A DNA stretch of 64,000 nucleotides. Origin: Agriotes lineatus. Taxonomy: Eukaryota; Arthropoda; Insecta; Coleoptera; Elateridae. Position 1 is the stretch's first letter, and every line of letters starts with the position of its first letter. Under the pieces are notes generated by a model. That model did no database searches. It was given only the letters and a program-made list of their open reading frames with translations, and was not told where the DNA came from. Where the stretch lies: positions 1 through 64,000 of the forward strand of contig CALNHX010007480.1 in the NCBI GenBank assembly GCA_940337035.1. Reading direction: 5' to 3'. Of this stretch, positions 48,126-60,787 are shown piece by piece. The position numbers and the translations under genes are program-made.

Positions 48126-48944
48126 TTGTGTGTGGACATTAAGCAATTGTACTCTTGCGAAACGAGAGACAGTTTATAGACCGTTCTTTGCAGATCCGGA
48201 CTCTAAGTGAAATTACACGACACTCAACGAGACGAGAATGGAATTTTAGATTAATAAGCTGTGCTTTATGGGCTTGGGATATCCGACAACGTTGTAATTT
48301 GTCAAAACTGGCGGGAAAGGCTTTTCAGTTAGCTACATTTACGCAACAGAATCACTCAAAATCACGCACACCCTCTCTGATTGACGTTAGTTGACCGATT
48401 AAATCACGTTTCCCGCGCTAACTTGAACTCGCGCGAGATTAATTGCCGACCCCTTTTCTGTCTGCGTAAAAACCGTTCATCGCGTCAATGATGGTCCTAA
48501 CAGTAGATATAACTTCATCTTCTATTTCTAACCAGATGTCTCTAAATTTCTATAATATTTTACCGTGGTTGTTTGCTATTCATCACTATACTACAGTAAG
48601 GTTGGAATATTTTTATTGATAATTGGTTATTTTCTCTAAAAAAATTAAATCAAAGAGCCATTTTTGTTAGTTAATATTTCGTTTAAATCAATCAGCGGTT
48701 TTTCGTTGTTGTTGAGTATTGCAACTAAAAATTAAGTTATTTACTTCTGATATTTTTGTTTGTTGGACATCTCGGCGGCTGTTATTGTTGTAGATTTTCT
48801 TAGAACATGGATTTTCTATTATATTTTTGTAATTATGTCACTGATCTTCCGTTTTACCTTTTTTGTCCCCCCCCCCCTTAACCTCTTAAGCGTTACTTCA
48901 CGAGGCGCGGGCGTCACTTAAACCTAAACTTTAATTAAGCGAAA
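48126..48944. other. unassigned; 12-base poly-C at about 48870
   Basis: No gene. Partly GC-richer at 48150-48480, then AT-rich. The C-run before TTAACCTCTTAAG could be the tail of the adjacent minus-strand SINE. Confidence 0.4.
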
Positions 48945-49020
48945 ATCTAGACCGCTGGTGCCGGGAGTCGAACTCTCAACCGCTCCCGCTCGAGCTTTCC
49001 AGCATCTCCACTGTGACCTC
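48945..49020 (-). repeat. tRNA-derived SINE relic
   Basis: On the minus strand AGGTCACAGTGG (A-box-like) is followed after about 45 nt by GAGAGTTCGACTCCCGG (B-box-like, one mismatch to GGTTCGANTCC) and ends GGCACCAGCGG. The arms do not pair as in a functional tRNA. A G-run lies about 80 nt further along this strand. Confidence 0.42.
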
Positions 49021-51680
49021 GGCTGCAGCGGCAATCGCCACTCGCCTCTCTTCCGTTTTACATATTATTGCCATACCGTCGACCAATATCAGAATAGTTG
49101 CAATAATGTTAATGATCAAAATGAGCAGCAGCGAACTCGAGAACTTATATTCTTTACATAGTCTCATTTTTAGAAACCTTCGAAAGTTCCTAATGTCTTG
49201 TTATTTTCGCAGAAAGTTTTTGCTGTGCTATACTGTTTCCCACTTCTTTGCAGTTTTATCTCATTAACTTGTTGTAATATAAACTATAGCAAGTGACAAA
49301 CAATTTGTCCTGTTGTGCTCTAATTTACGTTTTGTATATCTTAACTGATATGTGTGTCCCCAACCACTTTACAGCAATTGGTTAAATTTACACTAACTGG
49401 TGCTTTAGAACTAAATTGTTATTTGTTCATCATTTCCTTACATTTTTTATTTAAGCAACTGGAGAATGCGTACAGTGTTGAAACTTTTTTTCGTTTGTCA
49501 TCCAGTAGATAATGGACAACTGTATAAATATTAAACAGATTCTACTTCGTAAGTCTGTTTTAAACATCTTAGTTGAGTGGGTAAACTCTGCTTCAATTCA
49601 TTCTCAGGCCATGAAACGATGCTCCTGTCCACACAAATGAATAACTTAATCGAATCGTTGGCCGTCCATTATTTCATCATTCTCGAAAAGTTCCCCTGAT
49701 AATTTCCACACACGCAAATGCCCGACAAGGAATCGCAGGTGGCATACAAATTAGAGGGAAGCGAAAGGGGTAGGATTCCGCCGAACCATTTCAGGAGTAT
49801 TTCTGGGCGAAGTCGGGCGTAATCGATGCCCGCTTTGGAAGTCCCTCTTCATGACAAACTCTCGAAGCCAATTAAACATAAATGATAGATCAGCTGTCGC
49901 CAGATATTAACGGATTGGTTTTGATATGGCAATTCGCTTTCTCGCACATAAATTAATTAGAGACGCGTCCACTGTGATACAAGCGCGCCGCGTTATCGCC
50001 ATTAATTGGCGAAGTGAAATGTACGCCACATAATGATGCTGCTGGTAATTAGAAAATTGAAAACGGCGAATGTTGTAGCTTTAATAGGGCTTTGCCCAGA
50101 GATTACTTTTTAATTGGAGTGATATTAACAGTTGATTCTACTAAAGAACTGTTTATAAGAACCTGCGAAGTTATTATTTATATATAAAACAAATGTTAGG
50201 AGCGTCTCAACTAGACAACTTATCTACATCAAAAGGAAAGAATAATCTGACAGTTTTTAATTGCACACGCTTCCTAGGCTTAGACAATAAAGAAGTTACT
50301 CTATTTGTTGCAACGACTCAACGACGTTACAGTATTTTCAAGAACTTCGACATCCGGAGTTGATCCAATAAAACTGCAAGTAGGTAAGAGCCTTTCGAAT
50401 GAACATTACAATGGGCAGCACAATATAATTTTTTATCGATGGTCCCGTTTATTTACTCTGGTTGTTCGTGTGAATTTTTGTACCTCTACACGTTTGAATA
50501 TAATAAGTTATGCTTCATTCACCAATTAGAGATAAGAAAATCTGCAACCCAAGTTACAAATAATCAGCTGCAAAGGGACCACTAAGACCACTTGACGGAA
50601 ATTTGAATTACCTAGGCCTTTTTGTTGTACTTACAAATATCACAATCGATACGTCATGTTTTTAAAATCAATAGTAATAAATACATTTTATCACGTTTTT
50701 AAGGAGAAATTTATTCTCAAATCAGACTCAGTAGAGTTCTTTGAAGTAGATATCGCACAATTTTACGACTTTCAGCATTGCAAAATGGCTAATCAAAATT
50801 GGCAAAAAATATAATCTCTGTTATACATATATCATTTGACCTAAACTTTAATAAAATTATATTAGAAATAACTTACTGCTGATATTAGTGTTTTGGGTTG
50901 CATATTTTACTGCATTAGGTGAATGAAGTATAGTTAAATTACGCTACTACCTATTTAATTTATTTGGTGTTGAATGCAGCAGCAACAAGCTAAAAATTCC
51001 TCAGTTGGAAACACGATGGCAGCCAAGAAGCATCACATGACGCTTCTTTTCTATTGCTGCTTAGATATTCTTGGGATCTTAGTAAAAATAAAGTGGAGGC
51101 AAGGAGACAGATAGCTACAAGGAAAAATAGTGCTGTGAGAAGTGTAAAACAGAATAAAAATATGCATCCAGGCAAATTATATGAAAACCTCACCTAAATA
51201 CTATTAAAAATATGACAGTGGTGGAAAGATACTGGAGAAATAGGTGCAAAATCAGAAAAACTATTAAAGGAAAATAAAATAAAGTAAGTCAGCAAAGTGA
51301 TGAGAAAATGCTGAAAAAGAATCGGTCTTGGAATAAGTAACTGACTACGAAGCAGAAGAAAGAGAAAAGAGAATCAATCTAGATCATATCATACATACCA
51401 GAAGCACGAGAAAATCTTAGAAAATATACCATTAGTGAGCCCTTCCAATAGTAATGCTGCGGTTAGAGCCGCTACATTTTCCTAAATTACTCTTGCTGTT
51501 GCTAGCTCAACAACAATGAGATAGCTCTTATTTTACTTTCCCCAGGACGTGGTTAGTAAAAGCCCTTTTTATAATCAACTCATAAGTTGACATAGACCCG
51601 TGCTAAGCTGATAAGGTAAGCTCCAAAAATCTACTCAAATAAAAAGCCAATTTGTTTACACATAAATTAACAAGAAAGAA
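49021..51680. other. unassigned; putative conserved non-coding block at 49740-50110
   Basis: No coding sequence recognised. The 49740-50110 block differs in texture: mixed GC, many homeodomain-type cores (TTAATTAG, CCATTAATTGG, GGTAATTAG) and no open-frame bias. The rest is AT-rich. A cis-regulatory element is possible but unproven. Confidence 0.35.
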
Positions 51681-51893
51681 GCCGAGTAGCGCAGATGGGT
51701 AAGCGCTTACCTTGCATTAAGCAAGTCCTCGGTGCGAATCCCGCGAGATCTGGAATTTTCCTCAACTTTGCTATTTGAATCGGGCTCGGTGAGACCATTC
51801 ACAGTTGGGTACCAAATTAACTGTGCTCTACTCAGAACCACAGACCTAAGAGATAGAGTAACAAGGTCAACATAACACACACACACACACCTC
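51681..51893 (+). repeat. tRNA-derived SINE with (AC)n tail
   Basis: A box TAGCGCAGATGG (51687-51698; one mismatch to TRGCNNARYNGG) and B box GGTGCGAATCC (51731-51741; one mismatch to GGTTCGANTCC) are 32 bp apart, in the order and spacing of a pol III promoter. The anticodon arm CTTGC...GCAAG has a 5-nt loop, so it is not a working tRNA. A non-tRNA body follows, and the element ends in a CACACACAC tract at about 51873-51893. SINEs of this kind move using LINE machinery. Confidence 0.6.
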
Positions 51894-53204
51894 ACACAAT
51901 GGTTGCTGTGCAAGCACAAAAGGCGCGCTCCAACTTTGTATCCCGAATCCGGGGCAAGTTGAGCATTGTACCACCAGATGCAAGCACATAAAGCACCAGC
52001 CTCTACACCGAAAGGTAAAACGAGGTTATCGACTATAAATACATTAACAACAGGACACTAACTTGTAATAGACCTAAATCCTAATCCACAAAGCAAATAT
52101 ATGGTTCTGATCTGCCTGTATATGAACAATAATGTCAATCTACCGCAAAAATGCGTTTCTCATGCGCATTTACATTTAAGAATTTTTTAACTCATACCCA
52201 GACAGCTGTTTCTACAACAGGTTTGTGCTACTAGTCTAATACGCAGACGCCACAGCGAATACGCTTCGAACAATAATATTAAATCATTCCGACAGCTGTT
52301 TCTAACTACGCCCTTGTCGTGACAACCTGTCTGAAGGATTTTTGCACCTCTGTAGAACTCACCGGCTACTATTACAACGGTTCTATGCTCTTGATTCTGT
52401 CCAGGAAATATAGAAATCTCGTCTTTTATCTGGAACGCGCCTTCATAACTAGATCTACCGGCGTGTAGCAGAGCCCATAAACCAGCGAGTGTCAGTCAAT
52501 TATGTGTATTGCTATACGAAAAGCGCTAATAAAAGTGAAAATTCTTAGTACGACGGTTCTAGTGAAAGTGTCAAAATCAACTGTGTGCTTCCATTTATAA
52601 AACCTCTTTAACACCAGATTTGAGTAATATCGTCGGGCTACAGTCTGTAAACAGCAGGCATTCCGGATCATCACAACATGATCTTTATCTATCCCTTTTG
52701 CGTCATAGAATAGACGCAATTACAGGGAGCAATACACGAACGGACGTCCGACTCGAATAACAATGAACTAGAAGAACGTGAGAGCAAACCCTTGCCCGGC
52801 GAACCGAGAAAATGAGATTCCTTTACGGGGCGAAAGTTATAGCTCGTGCCCGACCTGGACAATCCTATTGTATAAAAAGAATAGGGAATCTTTTGCCTTG
52901 TACAAGCAACCTATATAAACGTAGACACTCTGAAATTCCAGCATTGCTTCTCCATCCGTCTTGCATCACTCTGACCAAAACAAGAGTGCGGGTCAGACTC
53001 CTCAGCTTTTAATTATATAGTTAGATTTCGGCGTTTGTTCTACTTAATTCGCTATTCGTAGTTGTATTTTAAATCACATTTATGTGTTTGTAAGTTATGT
53101 TTGTAATTTCTGTTGTAATGTAAATAACAAGGAAGGTTATTGTTTTCCACATTCGTTTATATTTTATTTAACCAGTTTAATTTCAAGAACAAAGTGCCTT
53201 CACT
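51894..53204. other. unassigned
   Basis: No gene or element recognised. Short frames only. Confidence 0.4.
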
Positions 53205-53400
53205 ATGCTGGCTCAACTTGGGATAAGTGCCATAAAAGATGCACTGAATGAAAAAGCTGTAGGTAAAGACAGCATGGCACCAGAACTCTTAAGAGTGGAA
53301 GAGCCAAGAATATGTGAATAACTACAAACAAATTTTCAATCGGTATGTAACACGAAAAGGGTCCGAAGAGAATATATAAAAGTAATATCATCCCCATAAA
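53205..53400 (+). pseudogene. LINE reverse transcriptase fragment (N-terminal block)
   Basis: AIKDALNEKAVGKDSMAPELL followed by ICE-stop-LQTNFQSVCNTKRVRREY resembles the block before RT motif A in many arthropod LINEs (AIKxLKNxKAxGxDGIxAELLK... QLxxxxxxIW). One stop interrupts it at about 53317, and nothing more of the RT follows. It is a small, old scrap. Confidence 0.42.
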
Positions 53401-56339
53401 ACTCACCTAGAATTTCCGAATCATCTCTTTAGCATTGCGTGCTCAACATATTTTACAAAATCGAGTAAAGAATTAAAGGAAGAAAAAAATAGTCCAGAAA
53501 GACAAGCAGTTACCCGAATCTAAGATAAATAACTAATGGACAAAAATATAGCTAGATAGATAGACAACACTTTAGTCTTTACCTTGGAGCACAGAACTTA
53601 GAGCATTTAAACATAGCTAGCAAACATAACACCTGATAGAATAAGCAGGTGAAACAGACCTAAAATCAAGAGGGAGGAAAATCATAAAGATGCTATTCAG
53701 TATAAGTACAGCTATACGTGGATTAGGTGATGATTGAAAAGCCCTATGCGAGACTTGCATACCCGTCCATATTCAGGGCAAGCAAAATATCAATGAGTTG
53801 ACAGAAGGACAAAAGAAAATATTTTAACAAGGAACAATATTGATAAGATGAAGAAAAAGCTGCAGTAGATGAAACAGGGTTCGACATTAGGGCATTAGTA
53901 AAATAAGAAAAAAATGGTACCCAGCATGTTAGAATATACCATGTTCGAATCTGTTTTGCATGAAGGTTAGCATGGAAGTTTCGCTAATTTAGCTGTATAA
54001 AATTACTTCGTTGTGTTTAAACGAGCTTTACATTTGAGGTTATGGTTTCCAAATACATTTATATTAGAAAAGATGATAAAACACATGAAGCGCAAAGTTC
54101 CCATATTTAAGCAGAACATAAAATAGTAGTTTAGTAATTTTTGTATGTATCGAGTTTCAGTAATTGTGTAATTGAAGACATTTTTAATTCAGTACATGAA
54201 AGGTCTTACAGCACTTTAGATTTTAAATATCTCTCCACCTGTACTATTAATACAGTACCACCCACTACACAAAAATCGAGAAAGTATGTGAACTAAATCT
54301 AAAATTGAAGTAAGGGGAACTAGAGAACCAATAAAAGCAAGCTTGGCGTCGAGGTACATTTACACGAAAAACACAAACGCCACTTCGTTATTGTTGCTAT
54401 CGCGTCAGATAGAAATGTCTAATTTCCAGGTTTTCTGATTTAAATTTTGGTCATTTACATGAGTATTCAGTAGCATGTAAGGTCACATGCATGCATGCAT
54501 ACTGCATCTAATATTATTCTAATATTTCAAATCCAGATAGTTATAAAAATAAAACGTATATAACGGGTGGCAGTTGTGAATATGAACGAGAGGTTACTAG
54601 GTCAAATAATAAACAAGAGGTACAAATTTTTATATTTGACTCGATATACGTTAAAAGCCGTTGTAGTGCAATTCCATACAATTGGCGAATAATTTATATT
54701 TATTTGAAATAATATTACACAGGAATGACCAGTGAGTGAAGTCTGATATAAAATCAGATAAATTATAATTATTTGCAAAGAGTCAATATAAATATTGTAT
54801 TTTGTATTGATATTGAAACTGCATTGAAAAGTAATCAGTTTCAATCATTAACGTAGCTTCAGTGCTTCAGTGAAGTGTTGTGGTTTTTGTGAGAAGTATA
54901 TCTGGATGATAGAAATAACTACAAAGGGCTTTCTTTAGTCAGAGTTGCAGTCAGAATTTAGCATAGCTTGGGCTAATATTGTTACTAGTAGAAAGTGACA
55001 TCAACGAAGTGAATTCAGGTATCAAATCAACTGAGAAAGGTCAGTGAACTTTAATTACTAGATTTCGAAGATACGTTTTGAACAAGTTCAGTAAAAGACA
55101 AAATTATATCGAATTACTTTAAGAAATACTGTATGTATTTAGAAAATAAGTTTATACTTACTTTTTCTAAATTAATAAGTGATTGAGTACTCGGCGGTTT
55201 TAGGATATTATAATTTGCAATTACATATTTTGGTTTTAGTTTATATTTATCCGGAATGTAAATTTATCAAAGATGATCAAGTTATTAAACCTCTGATTTT
55301 GACTGTTAATTATTTTATACTTGTCAAGTCAACTTCATATCAAAGCTCAGCTTCAAATTGGTTTCATAAGAATGTCAAGATACCTGAATACGTCGTTATA
55401 TTATAAATACATGTAAAAGCAACTCATTGAAATTGAGGTTAATAATATTCTAAATTATCACCCATTTAGCTGAGAGAAGGGAATAGAAACTAACATTATT
55501 ATAATTATAACGTGACAAAATTTAAATGTCATTCAAGTCAAGTTTGACATTGACGTTTACTTTATAGATGCAGGTAAGTTAGTGTAACTACAACATATTT
55601 ATATTAACATATAAAGAAGGCTAATTAGTACAGGAAATTGTAGGCGAATTCTTATTGCTGCTATTACATTTTGGCTCACAAAGTGGGAATTGACATTAAT
55701 GTAAATTACACTACTAAAAAGAGGGTGTAATATTACAAGCACTGATATTGCGAGAACGCTTTTGGCAGTTTTGACATCTCTAGTGATTGTTAACATAGCC
55801 TTTAAATGATTGAAAATTGAGTAAGACACTATTTAGCCTTTGAATTCTTTATTTATTATAATATTGATCGAGTTAACCGATTCTTTAGCAGATTTGAGTA
55901 TAAAGTTTGATAGCCACTCGCGTTTCTCAATTTTATTTCTGGGTGACCTTAATTTCTCTTATGTAGTACCTTCCAAATAAGTGCACTTTGATATTTCTAG
56001 AAAGATATCCCCGTACATCAAAAGTTTTCAAATAAAAAAATAGCATACATTAACTTGTATCGAATGTACAGAGAAAGTGTTATAACAAAGACAAGAGAGA
56101 ATAAGAAATGTGACGGAAAAGAACAAAAAGGCACAGTAAAAGAATTGTTGCAAATGTGCAGTTCAATAGTCGTCTGCAAGATATTTAATTTGTCAACAGT
56201 AAATAGTTATTTATCTAGCAAGTACATAATATAGGATTTTATTAGACCAGCCTTTTTTTATGTCGAGTGAGCTTACGCGTAAGTGTAATAAAAATGCATA
56301 GTGGAAGAAAAACTATTTTTTTCTAAGACCACTACTAAA
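53401..56339. other. AT-rich region, nothing recognised
   Basis: Strongly AT-rich with short frames and no motif or clear repeat that I can support. Confidence 0.45.
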
Positions 56340-56880
56340 AGTAGGCCCTTTAGCACTAGCTTGTTGAACTAAAAATGACGTTTTATACATCAGTGTGCTA
56401 AAAGTGAGTTCAGCCGTTTACTTTTAGCGCACGTGCTAAAAGTAAACAGCTGGTTTTGAATTTAGTATTTTAAACTGGAAGGGAGCTTATAACGTTATTC
56501 TAGTTGCTTCTTTCGTTAGATGTAAAGTGTTTTTTTAAATAATTAAAGCATTGTGTAATGATTAAAGTAAAATGTCTACTATTATAATTACCTTTGAAAA
56601 CTAACTTTGACAACTACCGGCTGCAGAAACCGTCATCTGCACCATCACGGCCATCTCTTTACTATGACATAAATTATAACTGCCATAAATGCAAACCTTT
56701 GTTAAATCGACATTTATGGATTAATAACAGTAAATTTAAGGTCGTAGAAAAATATTGTATGCAAACTCGTGCTAACAGTGTTATTGCACTCGACACGTTA
56801 GGAAACTCAGCTTTCGGTTTCGTTTCATAATTTTCATGTCTCGTGCATAAACATTCACTTTTAGCACTTGTTGCACAAAT
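56340..56880. repeat. palindrome and dispersed GTGCTAAAAGT motifs
   Basis: GTTTACTTTTAGCGC and ACGTGCTAAAAGTAAAC form a near-perfect inverted repeat within 56411-56452. GTGCTAAAAG or its reverse CTTTTAGCAC also occurs near 56350 (partial), 56396 and 56860. AACGTTATTCTAG at 56491 is mirrored loosely by AAAGAATAACG at 56892, so the motifs may be the subterminal repeats of a MITE of about 500 bp. Confidence 0.5.
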
Positions 56881-58021
56881 AGCTATTCTTTGAAAGAATA
56901 ACGGTGAATTAAACAACATATTATTTCAAGAAAAAATCTAGGAATTTACGTTTTTCTTTTGTTTAAGTAATTTATATAAAGACACCTACCTCACGAGATT
57001 GCGCCAGTTAACTCAAATTCACCTGATTAATTACATTTCATTAGATATTTGAGTGTACCAGATCTCAATTTTACATATTACAATGCATTTAAATTAAAAT
57101 CCTAAATCTGTGTGAAAACGGCTTGTTCGTTATCGTAGATAATATCTGAATGATACATAAAAATGAAAATTACAAACTACACCCTCCGCTCAACATTTTC
57201 TAAACAATCAGTGTGCTTGGTAAATCATGGAGTACCCTAAATGTTGTCAATATCGAATAGTGAAGTATAGATTTGGTTCAACGACTAACAACAAATGAAG
57301 TAATAAAACAATATTAAAAATATTAAAAAAAGTCATTTTCGCCTAGTCCCTTTATTCCCTAGGTTGAATGAAGGGAACGTGGGCGTAAAAATATTAGACG
57401 CTGCGATGTTTAGGAAAAGGGGCCTAAATGGACGGGGCATTTCAGAAATGTTAAAGGCGATAACGCCGAAGTAAATAGGTTCTGCGAATCAATAAACTAT
57501 TATTCTTTTCTGGAACTCCGGGCGGCGGACTCTTTGTCTGCAACAAATTCGAGCGGCTATTTCCTCGAGTGTCCGCAAGAAGCGGACGCGGCCAACACGC
57601 TATTTAAATGGAAATCACGAACATCCTACTAAGATGGCATCGTTTTATACAGATGTTAAGTTTTTAGTGTGAGGGCGAAACTTTGCTAGCGCCATTTCTT
57701 ATTGCATTTCCGGGCGCTTATTAACATAAGACGTGTTTAGTTCCAGGCTGCTTCAAAATCGCCACTTTTCGATTTTCCGACGTTGTGCATTTCAAGATGT
57801 TCGAGTTCCTCTTTTTTGATAATTGCGCCTCTTAACAATGGCAGAACATTGTAAGAATGCGCAAAGGTTCTCCCGTGCCTTTTGAAGTACCTGCGGAAGA
57901 AGTTCAATAACTGGTAAGTGTTTCCGTGCACCAAAGCGATTTTTTGGGTCAAGAGTCGCAATTAAAGCCAGATTCATAACGCTTATTATAGGTAGACAGA
58001 TATAATTTACTGAAAACATTG
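56881..58021. other. unassigned; GC-richer block at 57360-57720
   Basis: AT-rich to 57350. From 57360 to 57720 the composition rises (CGGGCGGCGG, GCGGACGCGGCC) with no coding signature. It may be conserved non-coding DNA. No element recognised. Confidence 0.35.
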
Positions 58022-58025
58022 ATAT

Positions 58026-58546
58026 TGTTACGTTTTACGTTTCGGGCTATTAAAAAATTATACGACGCTCCTTGGAAATAGCATTTATTTACAATGATTT
58101 ATGTTAATTATTTACAAAGCAATATTAAACGCGGAACACAAATATTTATAAACTGATCAGGAACTATTTCTAACAACAGATATACTTTATTTATTTATAC
58201 ATGACTTAACATTAATGATTTATATGGTTACATTTATTTGTTATACACGCGTTGTTTATTTCACTAGATTTATGTACACACGGGTTGATTTATATTGCAT
58301 CTTTACGCTCTTCGAGTTGGATGAGAACTGCCCGCTATTCCTGCGGACGCGTCTTGATATTGCCGGATAGTTCCTTTTGGAAAACGTCTTGAGTTCGCGC
58401 AACCTTCCTGGAAAACTCTGACGTGTCACGCGTATTAATCACCGAGGCCGCTGACTCGTCCGTCGCACCTGGCTCCAAAGTCGTTTCTCGAATATTTGGG
58501 CAACTGACTCACGCGTCTGCAACGGCCTGATCCCAAGCTCGTTACA
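58026..58546 (-). repeat. solo LTR, Ty3/gypsy (errantivirus-like)
   Basis: The segment is bounded by TGTTACG and CGTTACA (inverted TG...CA ends) and flanked by ATAT on both sides (58022-58025 and 58547-58550). A 4-bp ATAT-type duplication is characteristic of insect gypsy-group elements. Read on the minus strand it has a GC-rich 5' half, a TATA-like AATATAAAT at about 58295 and several AATAAA signals towards its end, the expected U3-R-U5 order. No internal coding sequence adjoins, so it is a solo LTR left by recombination. Confidence 0.65.
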
Positions 58547-58654
58547 ATATTTTATACTTTAATAGTTACCTATGTAGTAAGCGAGTTAACAGCAACTCAA
58601 GCAAAATAATAACGCCTTATTATCTTTGTGATGAGGCGAAACTCTTCTGAAGCC

Positions 58655-58747
58655 TCTGGCGTGGTTTACACGTTGAGTTACAATGTTCTCCTATCCCTTT
58701 CCTTGCAAAAGAGTTTCGTCTCTGGCGTGGTTTACACGTCGAGTTAC
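58655..58747. repeat. 27-bp direct repeat, 66-bp spacing
   Basis: TCTGGCGTGGTTTACACG followed by T/C and GAGTTAC occurs at 58655-58681 and 58721-58747 with a single mismatch. It lies between the solo LTR and the LINE fragment and may belong to the LINE's 5' part. Confidence 0.8.
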
Positions 58748-58910
58748 CGCACTCTTTTGCTTTTCCTCCTGGTGAAGTCCCCTACGAAAGTGGGCGAAAC
58801 TTTTAGTTTTTCGACCTCAATAATGACACGGTCCAATCACAGAAGTCGTTTGTTACTAACTAATAGTTCTCGACTTAAAGCAAAAATAGAAAGAATTTTA
58901 TTATTTTTAA

Positions 58911-60154
58911 GTGCCTACCCTGAATATAATATTTGACGGACAGTATATTCGGTTTAGGACCAGGCAGACGGTGGATGACATTGTGACGGCAATCGACCAG
59001 GGCAAACTTACTGTATTAATATTATTAGATTTCAGTAAGGCATTTGATACGATCGATCATGCTGTTTTGGAATCCATTTTTCATTTTATTGGACTTGATT
59101 TATCGGCTGTATGTGTATTTCGATCGTATTTGAGGGAACGCACACAGAGAGTATTGATTGATGATCAATTATCTGATGCACTTAACATTAATTCGGGGGT
59201 TCCACAGGGCTCTATACTGGGGCCACTGCTTTTTACTATATACACGTGCTATTTAATAGAAAGTTCGCTTAAATACTGTCGGGTGCAGTTATATGCAGAT
59301 GATACTCAAATATATTTATCGTTTCCTCCAGAATGTTTGCCGACTGCGGTGTATCAAATCAATGAAGATATACAGTCCCTTGTTCAAAAATGTCATGAGC
59401 ATAATTTATCTATTAATCCCAGCAAAACTAATGTTGTTCTTTTTGGTAGGCGAAAAGATCGGTGTTCTGCTCTTAATGATATAAAACTTTATATAAATAA
59501 TACTCTCCTCCCTTTGACAGACGAGGCTAAAAATCTCGGAGTTGTGGTTGACTACACTTTAAAATTTAAAACTCACATTAAGAAAGTCATTGGCAAAGCT
59601 TATGCTCGTCTTAAAATGATTTATTCAAATAGATACATACTGAACAAAAAACTTAAAATAATGCTGTGTGATTCGTTGGTACTTTCACAATTTAACTACG
59701 GTGATACGTTATATATGCATTATATTGATTTCGTTGATCGTCGTAAAATACAAGTTGTCCAAAATAACTGTTTAAGATTAATATATGGTACCAACATATC
59801 ACACATACGTTAAAAGAAGCTAGTTGGTTGTCGATGCAGCAGCGAAGAGACTTTAATGCTGCAGTATTATACTATAAAATTTATGTAGTTAAGAAGCCCA
59901 CATATCTGTGTCGTAAAATCACTTACCGCACTGACATACATAATCTTAACTTACGTTTCAGAGGTGTATTAACTACGCCTTTACACTCTACAGCCATCTT
60001 TCAGCGTAGTTTTTCATACAACATTTGCATGTTCTTTAATAGGTTGCCGGTGGAATTTCTTAGATTATCGTTGCCTAAATTCAAATTCTTATATAAAAGA
60101 AGGCTGTTGGAACAAGGTACCAAAAATTTTATTTTTTTCTATAGCACATGTTAA
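58911..60154 (+). pseudogene. non-LTR retrotransposon reverse transcriptase, 5'-truncated
   Basis: The first frame (58911-59813, 300 codons) shows RT motif A LDFSKAFDTIDH (Asp about residue 40), motif B SGVPQGSILGPLLF (95-108), motif C YADDTQIY (128-135) and the LGVVVDYTLKF block (209-219). The catalytic Asp residues are present. A shift near 59800 moves the reading to a second frame, in which TLKEASWLSMQQRRDF and ITYRTDIHNLNLR continue the normal C-terminal region to TAA at 60152. The frame shows no endonuclease, and the N-terminal RT part is cut near 58911. The upstream frame KAKIERILLFLSAYPEYN may be its remnant after another shift. The motifs suggest the CR1/L2/jockey superfamily; the clade is uncertain. 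A short tandem of TAGATAAAGTA-type units follows. Confidence 0.85.
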
Positions 60155-60194
60155 AGTGTGCTTTTATCAACTCAAAACAAAAGGTCAAGTTTTA

Positions 60195-60260
60195 CTTTAA
60201 CAGCAAGGGTAGATAAAGTAGCACTTTAACATCAAGGATAGATAAAGTAATTTAATTTTC
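60195..60260. repeat. short tandem repeat after the LINE
   Basis: Two imperfect units of about 34 bp, each ACTTTAACA(G/T)CAAGG(G/A)TAGATAAAGTA-like. Probably the 3' tail of the LINE, or the edge of the next fold-back element, which shares the GATAAAGT motif. Confidence 0.6.
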
Positions 60261-60398
60261 TAACTTTTGTTTAAATTAAATATGACAGTTTCGTATTATC
60301 GTAGCAACCCAATCTGGCTACTGACATTTTGAAATGTGATTGACTGTCATTATTTTCTTTTGAAATTGTTAAAGTTCTTGCTATAGAAAAAAATATTG

Positions 60399-60518
60399 TA
60401 TTATACACGACGATAAAGTTATTTCTATCCACTCTTGAATCATTAACGTCTCGACTTCGTCTCGACGTTAAACGATTCACTCGTGGATAAAATTTAACTT
60501 TATCGTCTTGTATAATAA
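60399..60518. repeat. long hairpin with CGATAAAGTTA arms
   Basis: The left arm (60399-60450; TATTATACACGACGATAAAG, TATCCACTCTTGAATC, ATTAACGTC) is mirrored by the right arm (60464-60518) with few mismatches around a 13-nt centre. Outer edges read TATTATAC(A)... on one side and ...TTGTATAATA on the other. Confidence 0.8.
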
Positions 60519-60558
60519 ATTACTATTTATTATACCTGCATCAGAATCGCCGTTTAAA

Positions 60559-60607
60559 GCACGCCTGAGCGTGCGAATACAAGCGATTAAAGCTCGCCGA
60601 GCTTTAA
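60559..60607. repeat. two perfect mini-hairpins
   Basis: GCACGC, CTGA, GCGTGC at about 60559-60574 and AAAGCTCG, C, CGAGCTTT at about 60590-60606. They resemble the centres of the long hairpins on either side. Confidence 0.7.
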
Positions 60608-60787
60608 AGGTTGTCAAGGAAACGACTGAATGCAACAACGGACATGGACGCGACAAAAACGTAAATAATTCTCGTAACTATAGTAGCAATATTATTATGC
60701 CCTCTCGATTTATCACGACAAAAATTATTTCTAAGTTTTTAGTGCGTAATTTATTTCCAGTATTGGAGGTATAATAAAAAATAGCGT

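Noticed and set aside
51681..51753. Functional tRNA gene
   Set aside because: A and B boxes fit, but the anticodon loop has 5 nt and the acceptor arm does not pair.
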